In this document: piece after piece, positions 1 to 10,769 of the stretch
Position numbering within the stretch: the first letter of the stretch is position 1
Layout: the number at the start of each line of letters is the position of its first letter
DNA from: Apoderus coryli
Taxonomy: Eukaryota; Arthropoda; Insecta; Coleoptera; Attelabidae
Length of the DNA stretch: 64,000 bases
Assembly (NCBI GenBank): GCA_911728435.2
Contig: OU452206.1
Coordinates: 8,400,297 to 8,464,296, forward strand
Reading direction: 5' to 3'
The notes under the pieces: model-generated
The model's database searches: none
What the model was told of the DNA's origin: nothing
Seen by the model: the letters and a program-made list of their open reading frames with translations, nothing else
Program-made: the position numbers and the translations under genes

Positions 1-913
1 GATTTAAAATCAATAATACTTTGATAGTGTTGCGTCCACAGCAAATTATTATTATTTTAAAATAATTAATTTGTTATTTATTATTAACTTAATGTCTACA
101 AGATTTCTCCTTTCCTTCCTAATTTTAATTCATAAGATAAATCTCCGCGGCTATATGACCTTTTAGTTTTAGTACCGCCGCCGCTTTGCTTCCTCTATGG
201 AAGTAAACATTTGTGTGTGTGTGTGTGGACTTAGGGTACATTCTGGGGACAATCGCCAGTTTTCCATCTACGTTGTCGGGTCAGATTTCGTTATGAGGTC
301 CGCCGTTTCGGTCCCAATAACGTTTGGACCTTATTACGCCATTCTACGCATTATGGGGGTGCAGGTACCAAGAACTGAAATTTGTGTGAGGTTCTCTCAA
401 CGTATTGTTACTGCGGATTGTTTAGTAACTTAATTTTTGCTCAAATTCAATAAGGGGGCGCTGGGGTCTAGGATAGTGTGTTAATATCTTTGTGAGGACA
501 ACAGTTTGTGTGTGTTGGTATTATTTTTGTTATTTCAAACCGAGCTGAAACAATTTTGTGTTATGCTATTTCTGAAATCAAATTTGAACGTGGTGTAAAT
601 ATTGATGCGCGTATGCTCGCCTGTCTCTGTGTTTTTAAGACGGTAAATGTAACGTTATGGGGACCAGGTCCCTGTGTGTGTGTTCTGATCATTCGTTCAT
701 ACAGCAAAATTCCGAGGCAATTCCTAGGAACAACAATTTAGAACAAAATATCCATGGTCTCAATTCTGATGATGCAGACACCACAAATAACGGTACAAAT
801 ATTGTAATGATGAAATTCATGTTATTGATAACAACGACATGTCACTTGAAGCTATTGCACCTATTCCAGTTATTCCTGGGCGTTTTACTCTATATAGGAT
901 TTGTCTGTTCATT
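1..913. other. AT-rich interval without a recognisable gene
   Basis: No coding region is supported here. Three short open frames exist, but they are rich in Cys and Val encoded by TG-rich DNA and resemble nothing I know. A short TG dinucleotide run lies near 209-228, with shorter TG runs near 505 and 670. The interval ends at the 8-bp target duplication of the hAT-type element. Confidence 0.5.
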
Positions 914-1434
914 GCCGGAGGCAGGGGCGTAGTGACCAGTGTTCCGTGTGTGCCACGGAACACGGGCCCCATATCCTCAAGGGGCCCGGTACTGCATTCT
1001 GCATCTTTTCTATATTAAATACCTATAAATTTTAGGATTTTTTTTTGCAGTTATTTGACTTGATTAAAAGTTTTATCTCAAAATAACCAGAGGCTGACGA
1101 AGCAAATTCTTTGAAAAAAAAAAAGAAATATTTGAAACCATCATATTAATCGTTTTGCAAATAAAAATTTTGAAATGTACTGATGCTTTTTCGAAACTAC
1201 TGCAAAATAATCAGCAAAACCTTGAACAAGCCTCTAAAATACTGCTCTCGAAAATATCAAAACACTTAGAAATAATTTTGATTTACGGACGTTAATTTTG
1301 AAAGTGCCGTATTGTAGACATATTACAACCAGATTTTAAATTTTGTGTCGAAAATCAATAGTTTTCAAAATATTTAAGAAATTAAAATTAGGGGGTTTTT
1401 CAAAAATCCTGTATTTCAGAAACTAAAAAGAATT

Positions 1435-2895
1435 TGCATGAAAAAAAGTTAAATGGCAAAGTTGTAGGTAATAAAAAGATCTTTAACTTTTGTATCGACA
1501 CTTTTTTCACATAACCTCAAAATTTATGTGAAAAATTCGAATAACCGAGTTTTGGGTTTTTTATTTTTATCTTTTGAAAAAAAATTTATTTTTTCACGAA
1601 ATTTGGTGAAAACTTACCTTTGTATGTCCCACACATACAGTAATTTTTTTTTGATTTAAAATATTAATTTTTTCACCTTGTTTTGAAATCTCTACTTTCT
1701 GATGGTATCAAAAAAATATACACGACTATGATAAATGTTCTCAGAAAATGCAAATAATGATCTAATAGTTTCAAATATGAATCCTTAAAAAATATCGTTG
1801 CATTCCTCCATTGTTTTTCTGGTTGCGATACAACATCTGGATTTGCCGGAAAAGGAAAGAAAAGTATCGTCAACTCTTTATTAGCCGATAAAAATGTGTC
1901 AAATTTGGCCAGTATTTTTTATAAAAAAGATGCGAACAAAGAAGATATAAAAAAATGGATTACAATTAATTAAATCTATTAATAAATGTACAAATGATAT
2001 AACACTGAACCAAATAAGATGTCAAAAATACCAATTGGCAAGAATTAAATCTTCTTTCATATTGGCCAATCTCCCACCCACAGAAGGTGCAGCAGAACAA
2101 CATTGTTACAGGGCATATTATCAGCTTCAGCCTTGGCTGGGTAACGAACTGACAGCAACAGATTGGGACTGGAAGCAACATCAACGCGCCGAAAACATGG
2201 TTTAAAATGCACAAATTTATGCTCATGGTTCTGAAACATGCTCCAATGTGGAAGAAAAACCTACGAGGAAGTTGATGATTCAGATGAAATTGTGAATGAA
2301 GAACCAATGCAGACCGGAAAAAATCTTGGAGACGAAGACGGTGATGGTTTTGAAGATTTCGAAGATCCACTAGAATCGGGAAGTTTTGTCGAATCTAACG
2401 ATGAAGAAATGCCATCAAAGAGATAAAAACTAATGGAGAAGTAATTAGAAAAAAAAAATCGGATTCGAGTTTTTTCCATTATTTGCATTTTCTGAGAACA
2501 TTTACCATAGTAGTGTATATTTTTTTTATACCATCAGAAAGTAGAGATTTCAACGAACAAAAAACACACCAACTTTTTTAAAAAAGCAGATATTTTGACG
2601 TGAGAATTTTCGATTGAAAATTAGGGTGCTTTTTCGATATTAAGTCAAAATAAGGTGAAAAAATTAATATTTTAAATCAAAAAAACTATTGTATGTTTGG
2701 GACATACAAAGGTAATTTTTCACCAAATTTCGTGAAAAATAAATTTTTTTGCAAAAGATAAAAATAAAAAACCAAAAACTCGGTTATTCGAATTTTTCAC
2801 ATAAATTTTGAGGTTATGTGAAAAAAGTGGCGATACAAAAGTTGTAGATCTTTTTATTACCTACAACTTTGCTATTTAACTTTTTTTCATAGGAC
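1435..2895. repeat. Long internal inverted repeat of the hAT-type element
   Basis: The segment at about 1435-1759 reappears in inverse orientation at about 2475-2895. Matching landmarks include the stretch around TTATGTGAAAAATTCGAATA, the block around TTTGTATGTCCCACA, and GATGGTATCAAAAAAATATA. The right arm is about 80 bases longer, near 2555-2640, where the left arm has lost sequence. The arms enclose the decayed coding core, so the region could fold into a stem of more than 300 bp. Confidence 0.8.
1809..2205 (+). pseudogene. Decayed transposon-associated protein (GCDTTS motif family)
   Basis: In the frame beginning at 1809 the sequence encodes HCFSGCDTTSGFAGKGKK and runs to a stop near 1971. 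After a short gap an open stretch (about 1981-2205) contains LPPTEGAAEQHCYRAYYQLQ and then a WLGNELTATDWDW segment. I recall the pairing of an H-x-F-(T/S)GCDTTSxF-xGKGK block with a later LPPT-x-AA-x-QH block and a W-x-DWxW block from repetitive proteins annotated in many invertebrate genomes; the biochemical role is unknown to me. Stops and missing sequence show it is a remnant. An acidic open stretch (2238-2426, many Asp/Glu) may be its C-terminal tail. Confident on the motif, not on function. Confidence 0.55.
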
Positions 2896-3289
2896 TTGCA
2901 GTTTTACCGGAAATCGAGATTAACCGTTTTTTACCCATAAAAACTCACCTCCTCCCCCATCCCGAGCTCAGATCGCCCGTAATTTATTTTTCCTTTCATT
3001 TTTGTTATATTATCTACCTTTCCCAAGGAGTTTCATCCTACTATAAGTTTTTTTGGTCTCAAAAATTATCGACCCTGGTCTATCTCTATCTTGCACGGTT
3101 GAAGAAATAGCATGTATATTTTTTAGTTTTTATATTTTAAATTGTGCTTTGGTTAAATTTGTTTGATTTCTTAATAAACGTATAAATATTGGTACTTGGT
3201 TTTTCAATGGGTGTGGCGGTAAGGGGGTGGGCCCGGAAATTCCTTGGAACACAGGCCCGTAACGGCATCACTACCTCCCTGGCTGGAGG

Positions 3290-3840
3290 GTATGGTATAC
3301 CTACCTAATTATAACTCTATGCAATTCAAAACAAAAACTTATTTATCAAAACATTACAGTTACAATATTAAATTTCATAACTATTCAGCGGTTTTATAAC
3401 TTCATTTGCTCCGCGATGCTGTTGTTTTCAAAGTGTATGTACCTATGTAATGTAACAACACCATCTAGAAATAGAACGCATCTAAAAACTATAATATATA
3501 AAAGGTGGCTCGACTGTATACACTTAAGTATTATAGTAGTTATAGTTTTTATTTTGTTTCGTAGGTATACCGTTTCTAAATTTATCACGAAATTGAAGGA
3601 CTGATGTGAAAAAAGTATTTGTGTCTCTATACGACGACAGCGGACGTGTCGTTTTACTCTTAATTGGGTGTCGCTTGTGGTGATTAAGTCAAGATTATTT
3701 TTGAATGTATCATATATTTTGGGTTAAAAATACACTTTCATCAACAGTTAAAGGGCACCACTTAAGGTTACATAATTAACTAAATTAAATTAGGTCTTTT
3801 CTTGCCAAACTACCAGATATAAATTCTATTTTTTTAGAGG
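3290..3840. other. Spacer between hAT-type and mariner elements
   Basis: AT-rich DNA with no supported gene. Overlapping short open frames on both strands near 3394-3604 look like chance frames. Confidence 0.4.
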
Positions 3841-3932
3841 CGGAGAACTTTAACTTGGCAACACCGTTTTCTGTGACAGCCGATTTGACGATTCTTGGTT
3901 GTTTTGAGGTTAGTTTGGTTTGGCAATGCATC

Positions 3933-5015
3933 ATGAATATACTCACGCCGGAGCAACGTTTGCAAATTGTTCAAATTTATTTCGGAAAACACGGTTCAAT
4001 GCTAGAAACACATCGGGCATTACGTGAGCTTTATGGTGTTCATAATCGTCCTTTTGACCGATTAAGTCGAGGAGTTATGGCTCATTTTCGCAATATGTTG
4101 ACACTAATAGATAATATGCATCCCGTAATACGTCGTACAGCGCGTACACAACAAGCAATTGCTGGTGTGCAGCGTAGAGTTGATGATGATCCAAATGTGT
4201 CAATTCGTCGTCGTGCTTAACACTTAAACTTGTGTCTATTCACTGTATGAAAAATTTTGCGTAAAGTTCTTGGTTTACGTGCTTACAAGAATCAACTTCT
4301 GCAGGAATTGAAGCCACATGATCATCTTTCCCGCCGTCCATTTGGTGAATGGGCCTAAGAAAACAATGCCATTGAATCCACAATATCATCGGTAAATTTT
4401 GTTCAGTGATGAAGCATACTTTTGGTTAAATGGTTATGAGGTTATGTCAACAAACATAATTCCCGATTTTCGAGCGAGGATAATCGACAAGCCATTGTCG
4501 AAACACCATTACACCCAGAAAAAGTCACCTTTTGGTGCGATTTATGGGACGGTGGAATTATTGGTTCTTATGTTTTCAAAAATGTTACAATCAAGGGTGA
4601 GCGGTACAGGGACATGATTACTAACTTTCTCGTGCCTCAATTGGCAGGCATTAATGTTGCAAACATATGTGATTTCAGCAGGACGTGTCGCCCCAATTAA
4701 TTTGCTGCAAGAAACATTTGATCACGATTAATTTCACGAAATGGACCTGTCAACTGGCCACCTCGTTCATGCGATTTGACGCCATAACATTATTTTCTTT
4801 GAGGATATGTAAAGTCGCATGTCTACGTCGATAAACCAGAAACAAATGAGCATTTGGAATCCAAAATTCGACTCGTTCCTGCCGACATACAGCCTGCTTT
4901 ACTGCAAAGAGTGTGTGAAAATTGGACCTCCAGATTACGCCATGTTGGTGCCAGTCGCGGAGGCCACATGTCCAAAATCAATTTCAAATATTAATGCCAA
5001 AAAAATATCTTTCTA
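3933..5015 (+). pseudogene. Broken mariner-type transposase
   Basis: Remnant of a DDE/D mariner-superfamily transposase, the enzyme that excises and inserts its own element. The likely start is the ATG at 3933; the first ~40 residues include LTPEQRLQIVQIYFGKHGSM, the helix-turn-helix region. After frame breaks near 4215 the sequence continues with a KVLGLRAYKNQLLQELKP stretch, then FSDEAYFWLNGY near 4401 (first catalytic Asp), a poorly preserved centre, and near 4735 an ISRNGPVNWPPRSCDLTP-like stretch in another frame. Several frameshifts and stops make it non-functional. It resembles the transposase remnant at 60.3-61.3 kb more than the intact one at 40.8 kb. Terminal repeats were not resolved. 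Confidence 0.85.
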
Positions 5016-5265
5016 ATCAAGACAATTTTATGGATATTAACACATAGCTTTGTGTTTTATTTCAAATTTCAAGTTCACCGACTCTAAAAAAACACCGTTT
5101 ATAATATTGCATGTGTGGCTAGACGACACCCATAATTTGGCGCGAATCAATTAGTTGCAAGAGAAATCCCACAAATGTTTTCGGGAATTTTATATCTTGT
5201 GTATTTAATTACAATAAAACAAAAATCATCGTCTCCACTATTTAATTCATAAATTATGTCAAAGG

Positions 5266-5297
5266 GACATGTTTCGGAGACTCAGCTCCATCATCAG
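5266..5297 (-). ncRNA. Hammerhead ribozyme motif, Penelope copy 1 left end
   Basis: Read on the minus strand: core CUGAUGA, a helix II formed by GGAG and CUCC, then GAAAC, and the self-complementary ACAUGU followed by C at the expected cleavage position. The three bases before the core (AGG) can pair with CCU after the cleavage position as the start of helix I. Helix III would be only the short palindrome, as in the minimal type I hammerheads described from Penelope-like elements, which work best as dimers. Confidence 0.8.
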
Positions 5298-5716
5298 CCT
5301 AAAAGGCAACAATACAATATTAAAAAGGGTTCTTACATAAATAACGAAAAACACAAGTCAACAAACCTTGGTGGTATAAAATGCTCACTTAGTGAAGGCA
5401 GAGCTCATAACAGACTAAATTAAAGTATACAATTATTTTTGTTTAAAATATTAAATTTAAAATAACAGAAACACATACAGGTATATATAAATAAAAAGAT
5501 GTAAAAAAGTGTTGGTCCCGATAAAGTAAAATGGACAGACAAAAAGTAATGGGACAGTACAAGCGCTATTAAAAGTCTAAAAAGTATTGAAAATGTATAC
5601 AAACAAATAAGCAAAAACGCTTAAACAAAACATAGAAGGAATATAACAATGACAAGATCAAACTCCAAGCCATGGGTGTAAACATATATAAAAGAGTCTA
5701 ATAGGTACACAAATCC

Positions 5717-7348
5717 TCAGGAGTGTTTTAAATGTAGAAGAGCCTCGAAAAAAGTGTAAGGTTCGAATTTCAACTGATCGTTCAAACATATAATGTTGTT
5801 ATTTCCTACAGCCTTGAAAATTTCTAACATTTCCAGAAGATTTAATTTAATGCCCTTGTTGCAAACATGGATCACCTTCAGACCTAAATCGACATTGAAA
5901 CGATGGTTGTGGTTAAGAACATGATTCGCAAAGGAAGAGGTGGTATCATATTCATCAATTAAGTTAGGATTGTTATTTCTATAACGAGTGATTATATTAG
6001 TGTGCTCCTTTACACGTACACTAATCTTACGTCCTGATTGGCCTATGTACTTGGCTGCACATGCTGGCTGTGAGCATGACAAGCAATATACTCCAGACTT
6101 GCTTGTCAATGGAATGACATCTTTAGAATTCACCAAAAAAGTTCCCAAGCTATTTATTGTTTTAAAGGAGATATTTATTTCGTATTTAGATTGGAAATAG
6201 GTCTGGATTTTATAGGAAAGGTTATCAATGAACGGAATGGAAAAACACTTTTTGGTTTTGTTAAAATTTCCAGATAGATTAATTAAATTTTTATTGATGA
6301 ATTTATTCATATGTTTAAAAAACATTTTGTTGATGGAAGAAGAGGGAAAACCATTATTGGCAGCTACCATCCTTATGTATGATAGTTCATGGTTAAAATC
6401 TGAAGGTGTGAGAGGAATATTGAAAAGACGATGAAAGAAGGAATTAAAGGCAGCAAATTTATGTGAATGTGGGTGGTAGGAATCGTAGGGGATTATGGAA
6501 TCAGTGCTGGTAGGTTTGTGGTATATGGCGAAGGATAGACAATTATAGTTTGTCCTTGATATAGTCAGGTCTAGGAAATTGAGGCATCTATTGTTTTCAA
6601 CTTCCATTGTGAATTCAATGGATGGATGAATAGAATTGAGAAACGTTAGAAAATCATCCAACTCTGACATTTCGCCAGTAAAAATAGCAAAAATATCATC
6701 CACATACCTGCTGTAGTAAAGTATTTTATTGTAAAGAGGGTGTGATTTAATACTTTTCTCGATGTTAAACATAAATATCTCCGACAACAAAGGTGACAGA
6801 TTGGAACCCATTGCCAATCCCGATTTCTGAACAAAGAACCTCTCGTTAAATTGGAAGAAATTTTGTTTAAGAACGATGTCAGTAAGTAAGCAAATATTCA
6901 ATATATGAAAAGTAGGTAAGCTGGTGTTCTCAAAAAGTAATTCTCTAAGGTATTTGAGACAATCTTCAGGAGGTATACTGGGATAAAGATTCTTGACGTC
7001 AAACGAGACTAGAATGGAGCTATGTGGGATAACCAAATGTTTGGTATGTGAAACCAGGGAGAAGGAGTTTTTTATTGCTAGGGGATTGCGAAAATCAGTG
7101 AGTGTCGGGATCACATCATTCAACCACTTAGCCAGTCGATGTGAAGGCGAATTTGTATAGCACACCACCGGCCTAATTGGAATATCCGGTTTGTGGATTT
7201 TTGGAAGTCCATATAAAAGAGGGGTTGCGGGGTTCATGACCGTTAGCCTAGATTTGTTAGATTCGAGAAAAAGAACAGTGTCGTTGGTTAAAGAGAGAGC
7301 GCCCTTCAATAAAGTACAAAAACCAGCTGTAGGGTTGCTGGAAATCTC
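5717..7348 (-). CDS. Penelope-like reverse transcriptase with GIY-YIG endonuclease, 5'-truncated
   Basis: This open frame encodes the reverse transcriptase and C-terminal endonuclease of a Penelope-like element, which copies element RNA at a nicked chromosomal target. It stays open to the dimer junction at 7348, where the N-terminal part is lost; the codon at 7309 is TTG, so no natural start remains. Visible landmarks: LLYGLPKIHKPDIPIRPVV (fingers), VSFDVKNLYPSIP (motif A Asp), SGLAMGSNLSPLL (motif B), and YSRYVDDIFAIF with the YVDD catalytic pair (motif C). The endonuclease domain spans roughly the last 140 residues, with GVYCLSC and AAKYIGQSGRKISVRVKEH. There is no stop or frameshift over more than 540 codons, so this copy is fairly young. 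Essentially the same C-terminal sequence lies at 7351-8037. Confidence 0.92.
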   Translation of the reverse strand, partial: EISSNPTAGFCTLLKGALSLTNDTVLFLESNKSRLTVMNPATPLLYGLPKIHKPDIPIRPVVCYTNSPSHRLAKWLNDVIPTLTDFRNPLAIKNSFSLVSHTKHLVIPHSSILVSFDVKNLYPSIPPEDCLKYLRELLFENTSLPTFHILNICLLTDIVLKQNFFQFNERFFVQKSGLAMGSNLSPLLSEIFMFNIEKSIKSHPLYNKILYYSRYVDDIFAIFTGEMSELDDFLTFLNSIHPSIEFTMEVENNRCLNFLDLTISRTNYNCLSFAIYHKPTSTDSIIPYDSYHPHSHKFAAFNSFFHRLFNIPLTPSDFNHELSYIRMVAANNGFPSSSINKMFFKHMNKFINKNLINLSGNFNKTKKCFSIPFIDNLSYKIQTYFQSKYEINISFKTINSLGTFLVNSKDVIPLTSKSGVYCLSCSQPACAAKYIGQSGRKISVRVKEHTNIITRYRNNNPNLIDEYDTTSSFANHVLNHNHRFNVDLGLKVIHVCNKGIKLNLLEMLEIFKAVGNNNIICLNDQLKFEPYTFFEALLHLKHS

Positions 7349-7350
7349 CT

Positions 7351-8037
7351 TCAGATTTTAACCATGAACTATCATACATAAGGATGGTAGCTGCCAATAA
7401 TGGTTTTCCCTCTTCTTCCATCAACAAAATGTTTTTTAAACATATGAATAAATTCATCAATAAAAATTTAATTAATCTATCTGGAAATTTTAACAAAACC
7501 AAAAAGTGTTTTTCCATTCCGTTCATTGATAACCTTTCCTATAAAATCCAGACCTATTTCCAATCTAAATACGAAATAAATATCTCCTTTAAAACAATAA
7601 ATAGCTTGGGAACTTTTTTGGTGAATTCTAAAGATGTCATTCCATTGACAAGCAAGTCTGGAGTATATTGCTTGTCATGCTCACAGCCAGCATGTGCAGC
7701 CAAGTACATAGGCCAATCAGGACGTAAGATTAGTGTACGTGTAAAGGAGCACACTAATATATTCACTCGTTATAGAAATAACAATCCTAACTTAATTGAT
7801 GAATATGATACCACCTCTTCCTTTGCGAATCATGTTCTTAACCACAACCATCGTTTCAATGTCGATTTAGGTCTGAAGGTGATCCATGTTTGCAACAAGG
7901 GCATTAAATTAAATCTTCTGGAAATGTTAGAAATTTTCAAGGCTGTAGGAAATAACAACATTATATGTTTGAACGATCAGTTGAAATTCGAACCTTACAC
8001 TTTTTTCGAGGCTCTTCTACATTTAAAACACTCCTGA
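7351..8037 (+). CDS. Penelope-like element C-terminal fragment (RT end plus GIY-YIG)
   Basis: The plus-strand half of the inverted dimer. The frame is open from the junction and reads SDFNHELSYIRMVAANN, matching the interior of the minus-strand copy, so the first ATG (7384) is internal and not a real start. It retains the end of the reverse transcriptase and the whole GIY-YIG endonuclease region, including KYIGQSGRKISVRVKEH, and ends at the same stop as the other copy. It is nearly identical to the minus-strand copy, differing at a few bases such as IFTRY versus IITRY. All polymerase catalytic motifs are missing, so it cannot reverse-transcribe on its own. Confidence 0.9.
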   Translation, partial: SDFNHELSYIRMVAANNGFPSSSINKMFFKHMNKFINKNLINLSGNFNKTKKCFSIPFIDNLSYKIQTYFQSKYEINISFKTINSLGTFLVNSKDVIPLTSKSGVYCLSCSQPACAAKYIGQSGRKISVRVKEHTNIFTRYRNNNPNLIDEYDTTSSFANHVLNHNHRFNVDLGLKVIHVCNKGIKLNLLEMLEIFKAVGNNNIICLNDQLKFEPYTFFEALLHLKHS

Positions 8038-8456
8038 GGATTTGTGTACCTATTAGACTCTTTTATATATGTTTACACCCATGGCTTGGAGTTTGACCTT
8101 GTCATTGTTATATTCCTTCTATGTTTTGTTTAAGCGTTTTTGCTTATTTGTTTGTATACATTTTCAATACTTTTTAGACTTTTAATAGCGCTTGTACTGT
8201 CCCATTACTTTTTGTCTGTCCATTTTACTTTATCGGGACCAACACTTTTTTACATCTTTTTATTTATATATACCTGTATGTGTTTCTGTTATTTTAAATT
8301 TAATATTTTAAACAAAAATAATTGTATACTTTAATTTAGTCTGTTATGAGCTCTGCCTTCACTAAGTGAGCATTTTATACCACCAAGGTTTGTTGACTTG
8401 TGTTTTTCGTTATTTATGTAAGAACCCTTTTTAATATTGTATTGTTGCCTTTTAGG

Positions 8457-8488
8457 CTGATGATGGAGCTGAGTCTCCGAAACATGTC
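8457..8488 (+). ncRNA. Hammerhead ribozyme motif, Penelope copy 1 right end
   Basis: Same sequence as the left-end motif, in opposite orientation: CUGAUGA, helix II GGAG/CUCC with a six-base loop, GAAAC and the palindromic ACAUGU followed by C. It lies about 100 nt before the 3' terminus. The conserved core is intact. Confidence 0.82.
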
Positions 8489-8599
8489 CCTTTGACATAA
8501 TTTATGAATTAAATAGTGGAGACGATGATTTTTGTTTTATTGTAATTATATTACACTCCACTGCATCTAATGGATTACTTCTTTAATTCTTGTGTATTT

Positions 8600-8776
8600 G
8601 TTGCAATATAGCTCACATCAGAAGTGGTGAAACTTGTGTGTGCGTGTGTAGTACTTGAATACAGTTATAATGCCGAAGTCCAATCGAAAACGGCGTCGCC
8701 GACCACCGTCAAGTTCATCAACGTCATCATTGTATCCTCTTCATCAGAAACAAATCATCATCCACGTTGCCGTCCA
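8600..8776. other. Spacer with a short basic-Ser reading frame
   Basis: An ATG near 8671 opens a frame of about 42 codons beginning MPKSNRKRRRRPPSSSSTSS, which runs into the next repeat. It has an Arg cluster and Ser tract but no family I recognise. It could be chance or a first-exon relic; I cannot decide. Confidence 0.2.
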
Positions 8777-9586
8777 GGGGGGCGATTCTCGAACTTGAAT
8801 GAAGCGAGCAAAATATCGGGGATTCTCCCTCCCTTGACTAATTCTTGAAGTATGCGATTGCAACTCCCTATAGAACAAATTTCTACGGTGTTGCCAATAT
8901 GATTTTTGGCACTGGCTACATAACTAATACTTGGGGAAGAAGAAAAAGAATAAAAGAGGAGGAATTTAACCGTATAACCTTAATTACTTGTCGTTTTATT
9001 GTTTACGTTCCATCAGTTGAAGGAAAAGGATGTTATTTGTATTTTTTAATTTTAAATAATTAATTATTAATTAATCTTAAAATACTTATAAAATTACAAA
9101 TCTTAATTTATTTATAGAGAAAACAATAGCAATATTCTTGACTTGACAAATTGCTTAGTTATGAAATACTTCATAGGTTACAACAAAACATGTACCATGG
9201 TTCTTAAATTTTATTTACTTTTCTAAAACATTCTACGTAAACGCTCAATTTAAGATAAAATAATTCTGCTCTCAGGCGATCAATTACTAATTCCATTCAC
9301 TTATAACTTCTTATAATATCAAAAGTTTAATAATAATCAATTTAACACTATCTAATCTAGGAATAACAATGTAAGGTTCTCTCTACAGAAAATAAATAAA
9401 AATCAGCTGACTTTTCTCTCAACTTTGGCTCGTGATACTGCCCCAAAGCAAGAGGGCATAGTTCTCTCTAAAATTAGGGAGGGAATTGATCCTTTTTGTC
9501 GAGAATACAGCACCAACAAATTTCAAGAGAACCAGCGCCATTCTACGCTCGGTGAGCGCTGCTCGCTGGCTCGAGAATCGACCTCC
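8777..9586. mobile_element. Possible TIR element or MITE (about 0.8 kb)
   Basis: The left tip reads GGGGGGCGATTCTCGA. The right tip, read inward, starts GGAGGTCGATTCTCGA. Both are followed within 25 bases by a GCGAGCA motif, giving an imperfect terminal inverted repeat of roughly 30 bp. No transposase coding sequence was seen in the AT-rich interior. Superfamily unknown; no clear target duplication was identified. Confidence 0.45.
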
Positions 9587-9639
9587 AGATCATAAAGCAA
9601 AAGAAAAAAAGAGTAGGTCACATAATAGATCGCGGTAGT

Positions 9640-10322
9640 TACCAGATACCTCAACACAAAAAGTTATAGACACATTAAACGATTTTTCACTATCTTTGGA
9701 AATCCACGTAGAATTACAACAGATCCAGGATCAGCCTTTACTTCAAAAATGTTGTAATCGAAAAACACATTCGGCATACCTTGGCGGCGCGGTCGGGTCT
9801 CCAAGAAGTAATGGCCAAGTGGAGTGGATAAACAGAACAGAGAGCAACAGAGAGCTACAACAAACGCTAGATCTCCAGACGACGAATAGGACAATAAAAT
9901 AGTCTAAATCCAACAAGGCATAAACAGTACCACACACAAAGTCAAGCACTACACCCCCACAGAAATTGCATTTGGTTTGAACATGCCAACTGATACTAAC
10001 ATACACTCAGACAACGAAAAGTTACCAGATGTCACAAAACTTAGAAGATAACAGGCTAAAGCAGAACATTGATTTTAATAAAAAACGTAAAGTACCTCCA
10101 AGATATATTGGTGACCTAGTTTTAACGAAAGTCACCAGCGTTCCTGCAAATATTGACAGAAAAAAGCTTTACCTAAAGTTTAGAGGACCATTTAAAATCA
10201 TAGAAGTTCTTCCAAACACACTACAAAGTCAGTGAAGGATGTTCACAGCATACGCTCAACTCGACCATACCAAGCTGTAGACAGTGTTGCACATATTAAG
10301 CCGTTTAAATGCGGAAAACATT
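9640..10322 (+). pseudogene. Ty3/gypsy integrase C-terminal remnant
   Basis: Remnant of a gypsy-type LTR retrotransposon pol gene, covering the end of the integrase, which joins element DNA to the chromosome. After a frameshift near 9690 the sequence reads TIFGNPRRITTDPGSAFTSK, containing the second catalytic Asp. In another frame GSPRSNGQVEWINRT covers the Asn-Gly-Gln-Val-Glu segment with the catalytic Glu. Further on, FNKKRKVPPRYIGDLVLTK and a final HIKPFKCGKH are typical of the C-terminal DNA-binding tail. At least three frame changes and stops make it non-functional. No LTRs were recognised; the minisatellite begins directly after the frame ends. Confidence 0.8.
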
Positions 10323-10338
10323 AAAGTAAATATCAAAT

Positions 10339-10765
10339 TACTAGTCGAAAGGGATTAATCACTAGTCGAAAGGGGCTAATCACTAGTCGAAAAGGACTAA
10401 CCACTAGTCGAAAGAAATTAATCACTAGTCGAAAGCGGCTAATCATTAGTCGAAAGGGACTAATCACTAGCCGAAAGAGCCAAATCACTAGTTGAAAGGG
10501 ACTAATCACTAGTCGAAAGGAGCTAATAACTAGTCGAAAGGGGCTAATCTCTAGTCGAAAGGGACTAATCATTAGTCGAAAGGAGTTAATCACTAGTCGA
10601 AAGGGACTAATCACTAGTCCAAAGAGGCAAATCACTAGTTGAAAGGGACTAATCACTAGTTGAAAGGGACTAATCACTAGTCGAAAGTGGCTAATTTACT
10701 AGTCGAATGTGACTAATTAATATTTAAAAGCTAATGCTGAGTACTAGTCGAAAGGGGCTATTTTC
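10339..10765. repeat. 21-bp minisatellite
   Basis: About 18 consecutive copies of a 21-bp unit run from 10339 to about 10717, followed by degraded units to about 10765. The typical unit is ACTAGTCGAAAGGGACTAAT plus C, with ACTAGT as the most constant part. Copies differ by point substitutions, and the last copies gain or lose bases. Because 21 is a multiple of three, a long reading frame with an ISPFRLV heptad runs through the minus strand; it is a by-product of the repeat, not a gene. Confidence 0.93.
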
Positions 10766-10769
10766 TACT

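Larger units (their letters stand above)
922..3281. mobile_element. hAT-type DNA transposon, non-autonomous (2.36 kb)
   Basis: The left end reads CAGGGGCGTAGTGACC and the right end, read inward, CAGGGAGGTAGTGATGCC, so the tips are imperfect inverted repeats. The flanks are GCCGGAGG (914-921) and GCTGGAGG (3282-3289), an 8-bp target duplication with one mismatch, as expected for hAT insertion. Long subterminal inverted repeats and a decayed protein-coding core lie inside. No hAT transposase signature was found, so mobilisation would have to be in trans. Assignment to hAT rests on tip sequence and duplication length only. Confidence 0.7.
5207..8587. mobile_element. Penelope-like element, inverted dimer with 12-bp TSD
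   Basis: Two partial copies are fused head to head: a minus-strand copy (5207-7348) and a plus-strand copy (7349-8587). The junction at about 7348/7349 joins the reverse-transcriptase reading frame of one copy to a mid-element position of the other. The pair is flanked by TCTTGTGTATTT at 5195-5206 and again at 8588-8599, a 12-bp target duplication, so the whole dimer was inserted as one unit. The right end has an extra tail (about 8549-8587) that the left end lacks. Both 3' regions carry a hammerhead motif. Reverse transcriptase plus GIY-YIG endonuclease is diagnostic for Penelope-like elements. Confidence 0.9.

Noticed and set aside
197..932. Cys/Val-rich small frames at the window start
   Set aside because: They follow TG-rich DNA, overlap one another, and show no domain or conserved motif.
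5988..6434. Plus-strand frames in the Penelope region
   Set aside because: They are antisense shadows of the reverse transcriptase on the minus strand.
10333..10677. 114-residue frame with ISPFRLV heptad repeats
   Set aside because: It is the minisatellite read in a frame left open because the unit is 21 bp; no start context or homology.
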